17,185 bases of DNA from contig JABHYI010000139.1 of assembly GCA_018656255.1 (NCBI GenBank), forward strand, positions 1 to 17,185, written 5' to 3'. Under the pieces are notes generated by a model. That model was not told the origin of the DNA, did not search any database, and was given only the letters and a program-made list of their open reading frames with translations. Both the position numbers and the translations under genes were made by a program. The stretch comes from Bacteroidota bacterium (GTDB lineage Bacteria > Bacteroidota > Bacteroidia > Flavobacteriales > Flavobacteriaceae). Below are positions 1 through 7,098 of the stretch, piece by piece. Numbering within the stretch: position 1 is the stretch's first letter; every line of letters begins with the position of its first letter.

Positions 1-415
1 GTTTTTCTCTATCTAGAGAGCCCTCACCGCCCATCCCTAAATGATCATAGTGCGCACCAATAATTACGGTTGTGGCAGCATTGTTGTTTATATATCCAAT
101 AACATTGGTTCCAGTAACAGATCCATCTTCTTGAATGTTTGTAAATTCTGACTGCTCATGAGGGTTTGCACTCGGAGTAAAGGAAAATGTTTGGGTAAAG
201 TTTCCTTCACTGCCTTTTGGAGTCAATCCAATGTCAGAAAAACGCTCTGTAATGTATGCTGCAGCGAGCAACTCTCCAGGAGTACCTGTTTGCCTGCCTC
301 CCATTTCATCTGATGCTAAAACAGCTACATCTTCTTGCATGGTTACTATTTTATTTGGGGTTTGCTTGCAAGAAACCACAAAGAGCATCATCAATCCTAT
401 TATAACTAAACGCAT
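1..415 (-). CDS. M28-type zinc aminopeptidase lipoprotein, N-terminal part (cut by window edge)
   Basis: Reading the minus strand from the ATG at 415-413 gives 138 codons that run open to the window edge, so only the N-terminus is present. Residues 1-16 are a lipoprotein signal (hydrophobic stretch, then lipobox V-V-S-Cys16). A segment with DEMGGRQTGTPGE (about 36-48) and AAAYITERFSDIGL follows, typical of the start of M28 peptidases. Residues 117-127 (VIIGAHYDHLG) are the M28 first metal site, with His122 as zinc ligand and the conserved Asp124. The protein probably sits in the outer membrane or periplasm and trims amino-terminal residues from peptides, but the remaining zinc ligands lie outside the window. 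It diverges from the PD40 lipoprotein gene with 30 bases between start codons. Family assignment is firm; substrate is unknown. Confidence 0.88.
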   Translation of the reverse strand, partial: MRLVIIGLMMLFVVSCKQTPNKIVTMQEDVAVLASDEMGGRQTGTPGELLAAAYITERFSDIGLTPKGSEGNFTQTFSFTPSANPHEQSEFTNIQEDGSVTGTNVIGYINNNAATTVIIGAHYDHLGMGGEGSLDREK

Positions 416-420
416 ATCCT

Positions 421-438
421 TATTTTTGTACAAAATTA
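421..438. promoter_or_regulatory. Palindromic divergent promoter/operator candidate
   Basis: In the 30-base gap between two divergent start codons, bases 424-435 form a perfect 12-base palindrome (TTTTGTACAAAA). It extends to 421-438 with one mismatched pair. Each arm contains a Bacteroidota minus-7 match (TAnnTTTG): TATTTTTG on plus at 421-428 and TAATTTTG on minus at 438-431. Initiation would then fall near 435 (plus) and 424 (minus), giving leaders of only about 10 bases. No good TTTG minus-33 element is visible on either side, so the function is inferred from the minus-7 matches, the symmetry and the position. Confidence 0.45.
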
Positions 439-445
439 CTGAAAT

Positions 446-1603
446 ATGAGATACCTAACTACCCTAGCCATTTTTTGTTTTCTACTTTCTTGTAAAAACA
501 ACACCCAAGAAAAAACAGAAGTTTCAACACAGCCGGCTACAACGGTTAACAAAAAGCTAAGTCTAACGGGTGGTGTTCGGGAAACAGTGCTAGATCCTAT
601 TACACAAGACACCCTTATATACCCAGAGGAGGTACATCTTAAAAACATCCGCCAGGTGACCTTTGGTGGAGATAACGCAGAAGCCTATTGGAGCTTTGAT
701 GACAAACAATTGGTTTTTCAATCTAATTTTAAAGATTGGGATGTAGGATGTGATCAAATGTTTTTGATGGATGCAGCCCAAACATTTAAAGACACCAGGC
801 CTCCAATGATATCTACCGGAAAAGGAAGAACTACCTGCGCTTATTTCTTGCCAGACAACAAACATTATGTGTATGGAAGCACACACCTAGTTGATGAAAA
901 TTGCCCAGAAGTCCCACTACGAAAAAACGGGAACTATGTATGGCCTGTGTATGACAGCTTTGACATCTTTGTGGCAGATCTAGAAGGTACTATCACCGCG
1001 CAGCTTACTACAGAGCCTGGCTATGACGCAGAGGCCACAGTATCTCCTATGGGCGATAAAATTGTATTTACCTCAACCCGTAGTGGAGATCTTGAACTCT
1101 ACACCATGAATATTGATGGTAGTGATGTAAAACAAATCACCAATGAACTAGGCTATGATGGTGGCGCTTTTTTCTCGCCAGATGGCAGCAAATTAATATT
1201 TAGATCTTCACGACCAAAAACTCCTGCCGAGATTAAAAAATACAAAGACCTACTAGCAGATGGCCTTGTAGAACCTGTTGACATGGAACTGTATATATGT
1301 GATGCAGATGGAAGCAACCTAAAACAACTCACTAATTTAGGAAATGCGAACTGGAGTCCGTTTTTTCATCCTAGTGGAGAGAAAATATTATTTAGCAGCA
1401 ACCATGAAGCAGAGCGTGGATTTCCATTTAACTTATACCTTATAGATCTTGATGGTAAAAACCTAGAACGAGTAACTCATGGGCAAACGTTTGATGCCTT
1501 TCCTGTTTTTAGTAATGATGGAAAATACTTGGCCTTTTCTTCCAATAGAAACAATGGAGGCGGTAGAGATACAAACCTATTTATTGCACAGTGGCAAGAT
1601 TAA
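446..1603 (+). CDS. TolB-like PD40 beta-propeller lipoprotein
   Basis: A 385-residue protein starting with a lipoprotein signal (lipobox L-L-S-Cys16), then a polar linker (17-60), then WD40-like PD40 blades. Blades are recognisable at about 80-95 (WSFDDKQLVFQSN), 198-231 (VSPMGDKIVF, then LYTMNIDGSDVKQIT), 243-255 (FSPDGSKLIFRSS), 307-344 (FHPSGEKILFSSN, then LYLIDLDGKNLERVT) and 354-368 (VFSNDGKYLAFSSNR). The repeat pattern matches the C-terminal propeller of TolB and related PD40 proteins, which bind partners or glycans rather than catalyse. There is no TolB amino-terminal domain, so this is not TolB itself. Cysteines at 102, 131 and 153 could form periplasmic disulfides. The protein is likely anchored in the outer membrane. 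The divergent M28 peptidase gene shares its promoter gap, hinting at co-expression. The partner is unknown. Confidence 0.85.
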   Translation: MRYLTTLAIFCFLLSCKNNTQEKTEVSTQPATTVNKKLSLTGGVRETVLDPITQDTLIYPEEVHLKNIRQVTFGGDNAEAYWSFDDKQLVFQSNFKDWDVGCDQMFLMDAAQTFKDTRPPMISTGKGRTTCAYFLPDNKHYVYGSTHLVDENCPEVPLRKNGNYVWPVYDSFDIFVADLEGTITAQLTTEPGYDAEATVSPMGDKIVFTSTRSGDLELYTMNIDGSDVKQITNELGYDGGAFFSPDGSKLIFRSSRPKTPAEIKKYKDLLADGLVEPVDMELYICDADGSNLKQLTNLGNANWSPFFHPSGEKILFSSNHEAERGFPFNLYLIDLDGKNLERVTHGQTFDAFPVFSNDGKYLAFSSNRNNGGGRDTNLFIAQWQD

Positions 1604-1653
1604 CACAAAGACAATACTGTGCGTGATGTAATTTAATACAACCGATCAAACAT

Positions 1654-3030
1654 TTGCCCCCATACAAGCCGTTTCTAATCCCTGGTATTGGGAGCATGTT
1701 ACTGTATTTTCTTTTTGCCTATTTTCTAGAACGGAGTGATTTTTTAAACCTACTACTTTTATACAGTGGTTTGTTTTACGCAGCCTGGAAAATTATACAA
1801 CACACAAAATTTAATTTTTGGATCTGGGCTGTTATCGGTATAACAGCAAGGGTTTTATTTTTGCCTAGTATACCGAACCTCTCTCAAGATTTTTATCGCT
1901 TTATTTGGGATGGAAGGCTCCTAATTTTAGGAATAAACCCCTATGTATTTACCCCAGAACAACTAGCAAATGGATTGCTTAAAACTACTGAGCTAACTTC
2001 TTTAGAGGCTATCTCAAATGCCAAGATACTTATCCAAGGCATGGGGAGTCTAAATGCTAGCCATTATAGCAACTACCCGCCAATTAACCAGCTGTGCTTT
2101 GCCTTGGCAGCTCTATTTGCAAAAACATCAGTACTTGGCTCTGTAATAGTGCTGCGTATTATAATCATTGGGGCAGATTTGGGCATATTATATTTCGGAA
2201 AAAAACTATTAGAAAGACTCAACCTACCTACAAAAAACATTTTTTGGTATTTCTTAAATCCTTTTATCATTATAGAACTTACCGGAAATTTGCACTTTGA
2301 GGGAGTGATGCTCTTTTTTGTTATTTGGTCATTGTACTTGCTAGATAAAAAAAGATGGGTATTGGCGGCAATATTACTTGGGGTTTCTGTTTCTGTAAAG
2401 TTATTACCATTACTTTTTCTGCCGCTGTTTTATAAATATCTAGCCCCAGATGGGCTCTTTAAAAAAGGATTTTGGAAAATGAAAAAATTTTACTGGGTCA
2501 CTCTTGCAACCATCGTATTTACTTTTGCGCCCTTTGCCTCCAAGACCTTTATTTCTAATTTTAGTGCAACAATTGGTTTATGGTTCCAAAACTTTGAATT
2601 TAATGCAAGTGTTTACTATATCATACGTTGGATTGGATTTCAAACTGTTGGTTGGAACATCATAGCCACAGTGGGGCTCATTTTGCCAATGGTGGTTTTT
2701 ATTTGTATTGTATTGCTTGCTGTATTTAGAAAATACAATACCACGCAAAAACTGATTACTGGAATGTTATTGGCGGTTTCAATTTACTTTTTATTGGCTA
2801 CCACAGTACACCCATGGTATATAGCAACACCTTTATTGCTAAGCGTGTTTACCAAATATAAATTTCCGCTGCTTTGGAGTTTTATGATTTGTTTTAGTTA
2901 TGCCGCCTATGGCGCAAATGGATTTAATGAAAACCTATCACTAGTTGCCATAGAATATAGTGTGGTTATAGGTGTCGCGCTTTGGGAAATATTCATTAAA
3001 AAACTCCCTGAAAAGGGAGTTGTATTATAA
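1654..3030 (+). CDS. GT-C fold mannosyltransferase-like integral membrane glycosyltransferase
   Basis: Up to 458 residues, mostly hydrophobic with many membrane helices. An early periplasmic loop carries SQDFYRFIWDG (77-87), with Asp79 in the position of the catalytic acidic residue of polyprenyl-phosphate-sugar-dependent GT-C enzymes. NPYVFTPEQL follows at about 95-104, and a second loop has LNPFIIIELTGNLHFEG. This resembles the mannosyltransferase-like proteins annotated in flavobacteria; donor and acceptor sugars cannot be read from sequence. The start is uncertain: the frame opens with TTG at 1654, no in-frame ATG lies before the upstream stop at 1624, and the first ATG is at 1696 (residue 15), just inside the first hydrophobic helix. 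The gene lies 50 bases after the PD40 gene and converges with the pseudouridine synthase homologue, whose terminator overlaps its last codons. Confidence 0.78.
   Translation: MPPYKPFLIPGIGSMLLYFLFAYFLERSDFLNLLLLYSGLFYAAWKIIQHTKFNFWIWAVIGITARVLFLPSIPNLSQDFYRFIWDGRLLILGINPYVFTPEQLANGLLKTTELTSLEAISNAKILIQGMGSLNASHYSNYPPINQLCFALAALFAKTSVLGSVIVLRIIIIGADLGILYFGKKLLERLNLPTKNIFWYFLNPFIIIELTGNLHFEGVMLFFVIWSLYLLDKKRWVLAAILLGVSVSVKLLPLLFLPLFYKYLAPDGLFKKGFWKMKKFYWVTLATIVFTFAPFASKTFISNFSATIGLWFQNFEFNASVYYIIRWIGFQTVGWNIIATVGLILPMVVFICIVLLAVFRKYNTTQKLITGMLLAVSIYFLLATTVHPWYIATPLLLSVFTKYKFPLLWSFMICFSYAAYGANGFNENLSLVAIEYSVVIGVALWEIFIKKLPEKGVVL
2998..3021 (-). terminator. Rho-independent terminator for the minus-strand gene, inside the 3' end of the GT-C gene
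   Basis: AACTCCCT (3002-3009) and AGGGAGTT (3014-3021) form a perfect 8-bp stem around a GAAA loop. Read on the minus strand, the stem is followed at once by six T (complement of 3003-2998, two of which also pair in the stem). It sits 35 bases beyond the stop codon of the minus gene at 3056. This is a standard intrinsic terminator for that gene. On plus there is no T-tract after the stem, so it should act mainly in one direction. Confidence 0.75.
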
Positions 3031-3055
3031 CTTTATAGAAGTGGTTTTCTGGATT

Positions 3056-3931
3056 TTAGAGCATAGAAAAAAGTTCTAATTCTTCTTTAGTAAGAGTTTT
3101 CCAGCGTCCTCTTGGAAGGTCTTTTTTGGTTAAATGTGCCAAAGTAACACAGTCTAAACGCAAAATATTATATCCTAAATGATCGAAAATTTCACGAATC
3201 ACACTATTACCCATATGCTTGATTTTTAGACCTACTTCCTTTTTAGGTTTATTATCAACGTAGCTTATTTCTTCGATCTGAATTTTCTTACCACCTATCT
3301 GAATTCCTTCAGAAATTTCCTTTAAATCTGCAGCTTTTAGATTTTTATCTAGCTCTACATGAAACAATCGTTCCATTCCTTTTTTACTGAGTTTTTCTTT
3401 GAGTTTATCATCATTGGTAAAAAACAGTAAGCCAGTAGCATTTCTACCCAATCTACCAATGGGAGTAATGCGGCTAGAAGATGCATTAGCTACCAAATCC
3501 ATAACTGTGTTACCCTTGCTATCACTGGTGGTGGTGGCAAATCCTTTAGGCTTGTTTAAAAGCACATAAGCCATAGGTTCTGGATTAAGACGACGCCCAT
3601 CAAAACGCACATCATCTTCAAGTTTTACCTTATAGCCCATTTCATTAATAATCTTACCATTTACGGTAACCAAACCAGTAGCAATATAGGTGTCTGCCTC
3701 TCTACGAGAACAAATACCACTGTTTGAAATGTATTTATTTAAACGAATACCATCAACAACATCGTGTTTCTTCTTAGCTGGTTTTGGGGTAATAACCTCT
3801 GGTTTTACCAAGCCTACTCTAGATTTTCCAACCCTTGGCTTAGACACTGCATTGCGATCATTGCTTTTAAACTTCGCGTTTTTACCGTGCCCTTTGCTGG
3901 CTCCCTTTCCTTTGTTATCGTTTCTGCTCAT
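3056..3931 (-). CDS. RsuA/RluB-family pseudouridine synthase homologue with a degenerate active site
   Basis: A 291-residue protein. Residues 1-60 are a basic, low-complexity tail common in Bacteroidota members. Residues 62-107 are an S4 RNA-binding domain (RLNKYISNSGICSRREAD, VTVNGK). Residues 122-291 are the RsuA/RluB fold, with LLNKPKGF (124-131) and the C-terminal LTKKDLPRGRWKTLT (267-281). Family members use an Asp in GRLD; here the motif reads GRLG, with Gly162 encoded by GGT at 3448-3446. The active-site Tyr of KxYxV is Phe190, the conserved NRxVRRxF element is NSVIREIF (242-249), and the LDR that follows is LDC (Cys261). The frame is otherwise intact with well-preserved flanks, so this is probably an expressed pseudoenzyme or RNA-binding paralogue rather than a decaying gene. 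An active copy should exist elsewhere. A minus-7 box lies at 3979-3972 and a terminator at 3021-2998. Confidence 0.85.
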   Translation of the reverse strand: MSRNDNKGKGASKGHGKNAKFKSNDRNAVSKPRVGKSRVGLVKPEVITPKPAKKKHDVVDGIRLNKYISNSGICSRREADTYIATGLVTVNGKIINEMGYKVKLEDDVRFDGRRLNPEPMAYVLLNKPKGFATTTSDSKGNTVMDLVANASSSRITPIGRLGRNATGLLFFTNDDKLKEKLSKKGMERLFHVELDKNLKAADLKEISEGIQIGGKKIQIEEISYVDNKPKKEVGLKIKHMGNSVIREIFDHLGYNILRLDCVTLAHLTKKDLPRGRWKTLTKEELELFSML

Positions 3932-3971
3932 GGTATAAATTCCTGGAATCCAGGTGATTTTAAATTGGGCG

Positions 3972-3979
3972 CAAAGATA
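3972..3979 (-). promoter_or_regulatory. Minus-7 box of the pseudouridine synthase homologue
   Basis: TATCTTTG on the minus strand matches the Bacteroidota TAnnTTTG minus-7 consensus and is followed by C. It lies 41 bases before the ATG at 3931, giving a leader of about 35 bases. The region about 19-21 bases further upstream is A/T-rich without a clean TTTG minus-33 box. The same TATCTTT core recurs upstream of other genes in the window. Confidence 0.45.
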
Positions 3980-4073
3980 CGTTTTAATTTAATAATTACA
4001 TTGATTCCTTATTGCTCAATAGTAAAAACAAAAGTGGTACTAAAAAATAAGGTATATTAGGCATAGCCCTTGG

Positions 4074-5045
4074 CTATAATTGGTCTTTAGAATTAACAAG
4101 GCTAATGGTAGATTGCCGCTCTGTATTTATAGTTAATTTGGTTACATCTGGACGAGAATAATGCCCAACAGGATCAAAGTTCTGCCGTTCTTGGTAGACC
4201 TTATTAAAATCAAGGGTATGGTAAATGTTTCCATCTGTGTGAGTGTCTGGCTCCAAAATCCACTCGCCATCTGGTCCTGCAATACAACTACCCCCATTTG
4301 CAAGAATATCTGGGCAGGTTTCTGTGATTTTTGAATAATGTGGAGTGTGTAAAGGAAAATCAGTTTTAGACATTAAGGCAGAGACAGAAATCACAAAGCT
4401 GCGAGACTCTCTTGCTATAAATCTAGTAATATCTTTGGTGTTATGATCACTCCCTGGCCATACAGCAACATGCAAATTCTCGCCTTGACCATATAAAGCG
4501 GCTCTTGGCAACGGCATCCAGTTTTCCCAACAGTTTAGGCCTCCTACTGTAAATTGTTTAAGTGAGTGCACCTGCAGGCCGTTACCGTCTCCGGGGGCCC
4601 AAGCCAAACGCTCATCATAGGTGGGTTGTAATTTACGGTGTACAGATTGAATTTCACCTTGTTGATTAACATATACCAAAGAGGCATAAACACTATGGCC
4701 GCCCCTATCTAATGGGCGCTCTATAATACCCAGATAGATTGCCATGTGGTGTTTTTTTGCCAAAGCGCATAGAGGATCTAAATCACCATTTTCTATAGTG
4801 ATAGAATTACGAAGATAGTGTGCATACAGCTCTTTATTCAAAGAGGTATTCCAATGTGCTCCATCTGCTAAGGCAAGCCAAAATGGATAGCCAGGTAACA
4901 ACCCCTCACCAAAAACAATAAGCTCTGTTTGGGTAGTTGCTGCCTGTTGTATTTGAGTGTATATTTTTTGCAGCGTAGCCTCTTTGTCTAGCCATACAGG
5001 GGCTATTTGAGATAAGGCTATATTGAGTAAATTTTCTTTTTGCAT
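4074..5045 (-). CDS. Nitrilase (carbon-nitrogen hydrolase superfamily, branch 1 type)
   Basis: A 323-residue cytosolic enzyme without signal peptide. The catalytic triad is visible: Glu47 in VFGEGLLPGYPFW, Lys138 in VHRKLQPTYDERLAW, and nucleophile Cys172 in GGLNCWENWMPL. HRKLxPTxxERxxW...GDG and CWENxMPL are hallmarks of true nitrilases (nitrile to carboxylic acid plus ammonia), as opposed to amidase, NIT2/Fhit or carbamoylase branches where the Cys context differs. The length fits the family. The gene lies 46 bases after the UbiA gene on the same strand and 142 bases before the pseudouridine synthase homologue. No TATCTTT box is seen in front of it, so it may be read from the upstream prenyltransferase transcript. 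Its substrate, and any link to isoprenoid synthesis, is unknown. Confidence 0.88.
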   Translation of the reverse strand: MQKENLLNIALSQIAPVWLDKEATLQKIYTQIQQAATTQTELIVFGEGLLPGYPFWLALADGAHWNTSLNKELYAHYLRNSITIENGDLDPLCALAKKHHMAIYLGIIERPLDRGGHSVYASLVYVNQQGEIQSVHRKLQPTYDERLAWAPGDGNGLQVHSLKQFTVGGLNCWENWMPLPRAALYGQGENLHVAVWPGSDHNTKDITRFIARESRSFVISVSALMSKTDFPLHTPHYSKITETCPDILANGGSCIAGPDGEWILEPDTHTDGNIYHTLDFNKVYQERQNFDPVGHYSRPDVTKLTINTERQSTISLVNSKDQL

Positions 5046-5091
5046 GGTACTAAGTTAGTAATTTTATTACATCAAGACCCAAAACAGCAGC

Positions 5092-5997
5092 TTAAAAAAC
5101 CCTGCTCAAAACTAAATGTACATTTATCAAAACAATACTAAATACTCCCGCTACAATGATTAATTTCAAGATATTATGTAAAGTAAGAAAGTGGCTTCTT
5201 TTACTAGATTTCCAAAGGAAAACATCAAAAAACACCAGGGCTATACTACTACCATAAAAATAATAGTTCATGTACCCTATTGAAAAATACAGAAGCAGTA
5301 ACACGGCAGGAATTAACGTGGCAATACTCAGGGCGGTAAGCATTGTTTTAGCTACATCCACTCCATAAACAACAGGAATGGTTTTATAATTTTGGGCTAG
5401 ATCACCTTTAATGTTTTCTAAATCCTTGGTAAGCTCTTTCATGGCAATAAGCAAAAACAGGAACGTTGCATGAACAAAAATTACATTGTTGAAGTTTTGA
5501 TAATAAATAAACACTGCAAAAAACGGGATGACCGCTAAAATTGCCGCAGTAACATTTCCTATAAACAAAAACTTCTTGAGTTTGTGAGAGTAAAACCAAA
5601 TTGCAAAAATGTATACTAAAAAAAATAGCACTGCTCTAAAAGAGACATAACTCGCAAACACAAGAGAAAGGCAGTTCAGAATAAAATAACCAGATAGCTT
5701 TGTGTTTTGGCTCACCAATCTATCCAAAACTGTTTTAGTTGGCCTATTGATAAGATCTTTATCACTGTCATAAAAACTATTGATGATATATCCAGCGGCA
5801 ATTGCTGCAGCTGAAGACAAAACCAACATCAGTAGATTGAGGTCAAAAAGAACATCACCAAGAGGTAGGCTGGGTGCCAAAATGTATATTGAGGTAAGGT
5901 ATTGGGCTAGGATAATAACCAAAATATTATACCCCCTTACAACAGAGAACAAGCTGAAAAACTTTAACATGATGTGTTTTTGTTTTCTGCTGAACAT
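5092..5997 (-). CDS. UbiA-type prenyltransferase, geranylgeranylglycerol-phosphate geranylgeranyltransferase-like
   Basis: Up to 301 residues with about eight or nine membrane helices. The first Asp-rich motif is Asn73, Asp77, Asp81, Asn84 (NSFYDSDKDLINRP). The second is KDLENIKGD (191-199, with Asp192 and Asp199). These bind the Mg-diphosphate of the prenyl donor. Bacteroidota homologues with this motif set are usually annotated as geranylgeranylglycerol-phosphate geranylgeranyltransferase (archaeal ether-lipid type), but UbiA relatives for quinones or heme look alike, so the acceptor is inferred. Position directly behind mevalonate kinase (25-base gap) supports an isoprenoid substrate. The start is open: ATG 5997 (MFSRKQKHIM) or Met10 at 5970. 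A TATCTTTA box at 6004-5997 covers the first ATG, which favours 5970 if that promoter is used. Confidence 0.85.
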   Translation of the reverse strand: MFSRKQKHIMLKFFSLFSVVRGYNILVIILAQYLTSIYILAPSLPLGDVLFDLNLLMLVLSSAAAIAAGYIINSFYDSDKDLINRPTKTVLDRLVSQNTKLSGYFILNCLSLVFASYVSFRAVLFFLVYIFAIWFYSHKLKKFLFIGNVTAAILAVIPFFAVFIYYQNFNNVIFVHATFLFLLIAMKELTKDLENIKGDLAQNYKTIPVVYGVDVAKTMLTALSIATLIPAVLLLLYFSIGYMNYYFYGSSIALVFFDVFLWKSSKRSHFLTLHNILKLIIVAGVFSIVLINVHLVLSRVF

Positions 5998-6004
5998 AAA
6001 GATA
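5997..6004 (-). promoter_or_regulatory. Possible internal minus-7 box before the UbiA gene
   Basis: TATCTTTA on the minus strand differs from TAnnTTTG only in the last base. It lies in the short gap after the mevalonate kinase stop and overlaps the upstream ATG of the UbiA frame. If used, transcription would start near 5992 and translation at 5970. Evidence is the match alone. Confidence 0.25.
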
Positions 6005-6022
6005 AAATGAATTTAGCGTTAT

Positions 6023-6961
6023 CTAGAAATTATATACCACATCCAATGTATGTCCCTTAAGTGCTGTTCGTGCTTTGTCAATGTCTTGGGTAAATCCTAA
6101 CATATAACCGCCGCCTCCAGAGCCGCATAATTTTAGGTAGTAGGTATTGGTTTCAATTCCTTTTTTCCAAAGAGATTGGAATGCTTTAGGAATCATAGGT
6201 GTAAAATTATCCAAAACTACTTTAGAGAGTTGTTTAACATTTAAGAAAAGAGAGTTTACATCTCCTTTTAAAAAATCATGCACACATGCATCTGTATGTT
6301 TTACAAATTGATTCTTTAACATGTTTCTGAAACCTTCTTGTTTCATTTTCTCCATAAAGATGTGCACCATTGGAGCTGTTTCTCCAACAATTCCTGTATC
6401 TAATAAAAACACAGCACCTTTACCATCTATGGTTTGAGAAGGTATGTTTGCGCTCTCTATATCTTCAGTACTATTTATGAGTATAGGCAGGCTTAAATAA
6501 CTGTTTAATGGGTCAAGACCAGAAGATTTCCCGTGAAAGAAAGATTCCATAGCGGCAAATATATTCTTTAAAGCTAATAGTTTTTCGCGGGTTAGATTTT
6601 CAAGTACAGTGATTTTTTGTGTAGCATATTTATCATAAATAGCTGCTACTAAAGCGCCACTACTTCCAACACCATATCCCTGAGGAATACTACTATCAAA
6701 ATACATCCCTTGATTGATATCATTTTGTAATGCTTGTATATTGAAGGCGACAAGCTCAGGAGTGTCTTGTTGAAGCTGTTTTAAATACCCAGCAAAGTGA
6801 TTCAAACTCTCATTAGAACTTGTGGTAAGATCTGTTAATTGAGCATCTGTTTTTAATGCACCTTTAAAAAAATTGTAAGGGATAGAGAGTCCTTTTGAGT
6901 CTTTGATAATACCATACTCTCCGAAGAGTAATATTTTTGAATAAAAAAGAGGACCTTTCAT
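6023..6961 (-). CDS. mvk: GHMP-superfamily mevalonate kinase
   Basis: A 312-residue cytosolic kinase taken from ATG 6961 (MKGPLFYSKILLFGEYG). The frame is open to an ATG at 7003, but the minus-7 box at 7008-7001 would place transcription start after that codon, and the family motif begins right behind Met1 of the shorter form. Motifs: SKILLFGEYG (8-17), ATP loop PQGYGVGSSGA (93-103), ESFFHGKSSGLDP (139-151) with Glu139 and catalytic Asp150, and GSGGGGYMLGF (280-290). It should phosphorylate mevalonate with ATP. It follows diphosphomevalonate decarboxylase on the same strand, as expected for the mevalonate pathway; no phosphomevalonate kinase is in the window. A phosphomevalonate kinase role for this GHMP protein cannot be excluded from sequence alone. 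Confidence 0.85.
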   Translation of the reverse strand: MKGPLFYSKILLFGEYGIIKDSKGLSIPYNFFKGALKTDAQLTDLTTSSNESLNHFAGYLKQLQQDTPELVAFNIQALQNDINQGMYFDSSIPQGYGVGSSGALVAAIYDKYATQKITVLENLTREKLLALKNIFAAMESFFHGKSSGLDPLNSYLSLPILINSTEDIESANIPSQTIDGKGAVFLLDTGIVGETAPMVHIFMEKMKQEGFRNMLKNQFVKHTDACVHDFLKGDVNSLFLNVKQLSKVVLDNFTPMIPKAFQSLWKKGIETNTYYLKLCGSGGGGYMLGFTQDIDKARTALKGHTLDVVYNF

Positions 6962-7000
6962 AAATACTTGGATTATACCATTAAAGGTACATAATAAATA

Positions 7001-7008
7001 CAAAGATA
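7001..7008 (-). promoter_or_regulatory. Minus-7 box of mevalonate kinase
   Basis: TATCTTTG on the minus strand matches TAnnTTTG exactly and lies 39 bases before the ATG at 6961, within the 137-base gap behind the decarboxylase. No convincing TTTG occurs at the expected 19-21-base spacing. It supports the 6961 start, because the ATG at 7003 would lie upstream of the transcript start. Confidence 0.45.
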
Positions 7009-7098
7009 CTCTAAAAGAGCAAATATATTGTTATGAAAATACTAAAAACAAAAGCAAAAGCACACTACAGCTGTTAGTTTACAAGATATAAAACAACA

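Noticed and set aside
231..449. Plus-strand open frame of 72 codons upstream of the PD40 gene
   Set aside because: It is antisense to the M28 peptidase reading frame, whose lipobox and AHYDHLG motif show which strand codes.
4063..4077. Small inverted repeat ATAGCC/GGCTAT at the nitrilase stop codon as a terminator
   Set aside because: The stem is only 6 bp and no T-tract follows directly on the minus strand; the nearest T-rich stretch is more than ten bases away.
6962..7003. N-terminal extension of mevalonate kinase from the ATG at 7003
   Set aside because: The 14 extra residues are not part of the family fold, and a TATCTTTG minus-7 box covers that ATG, so the codon would precede the transcript start.
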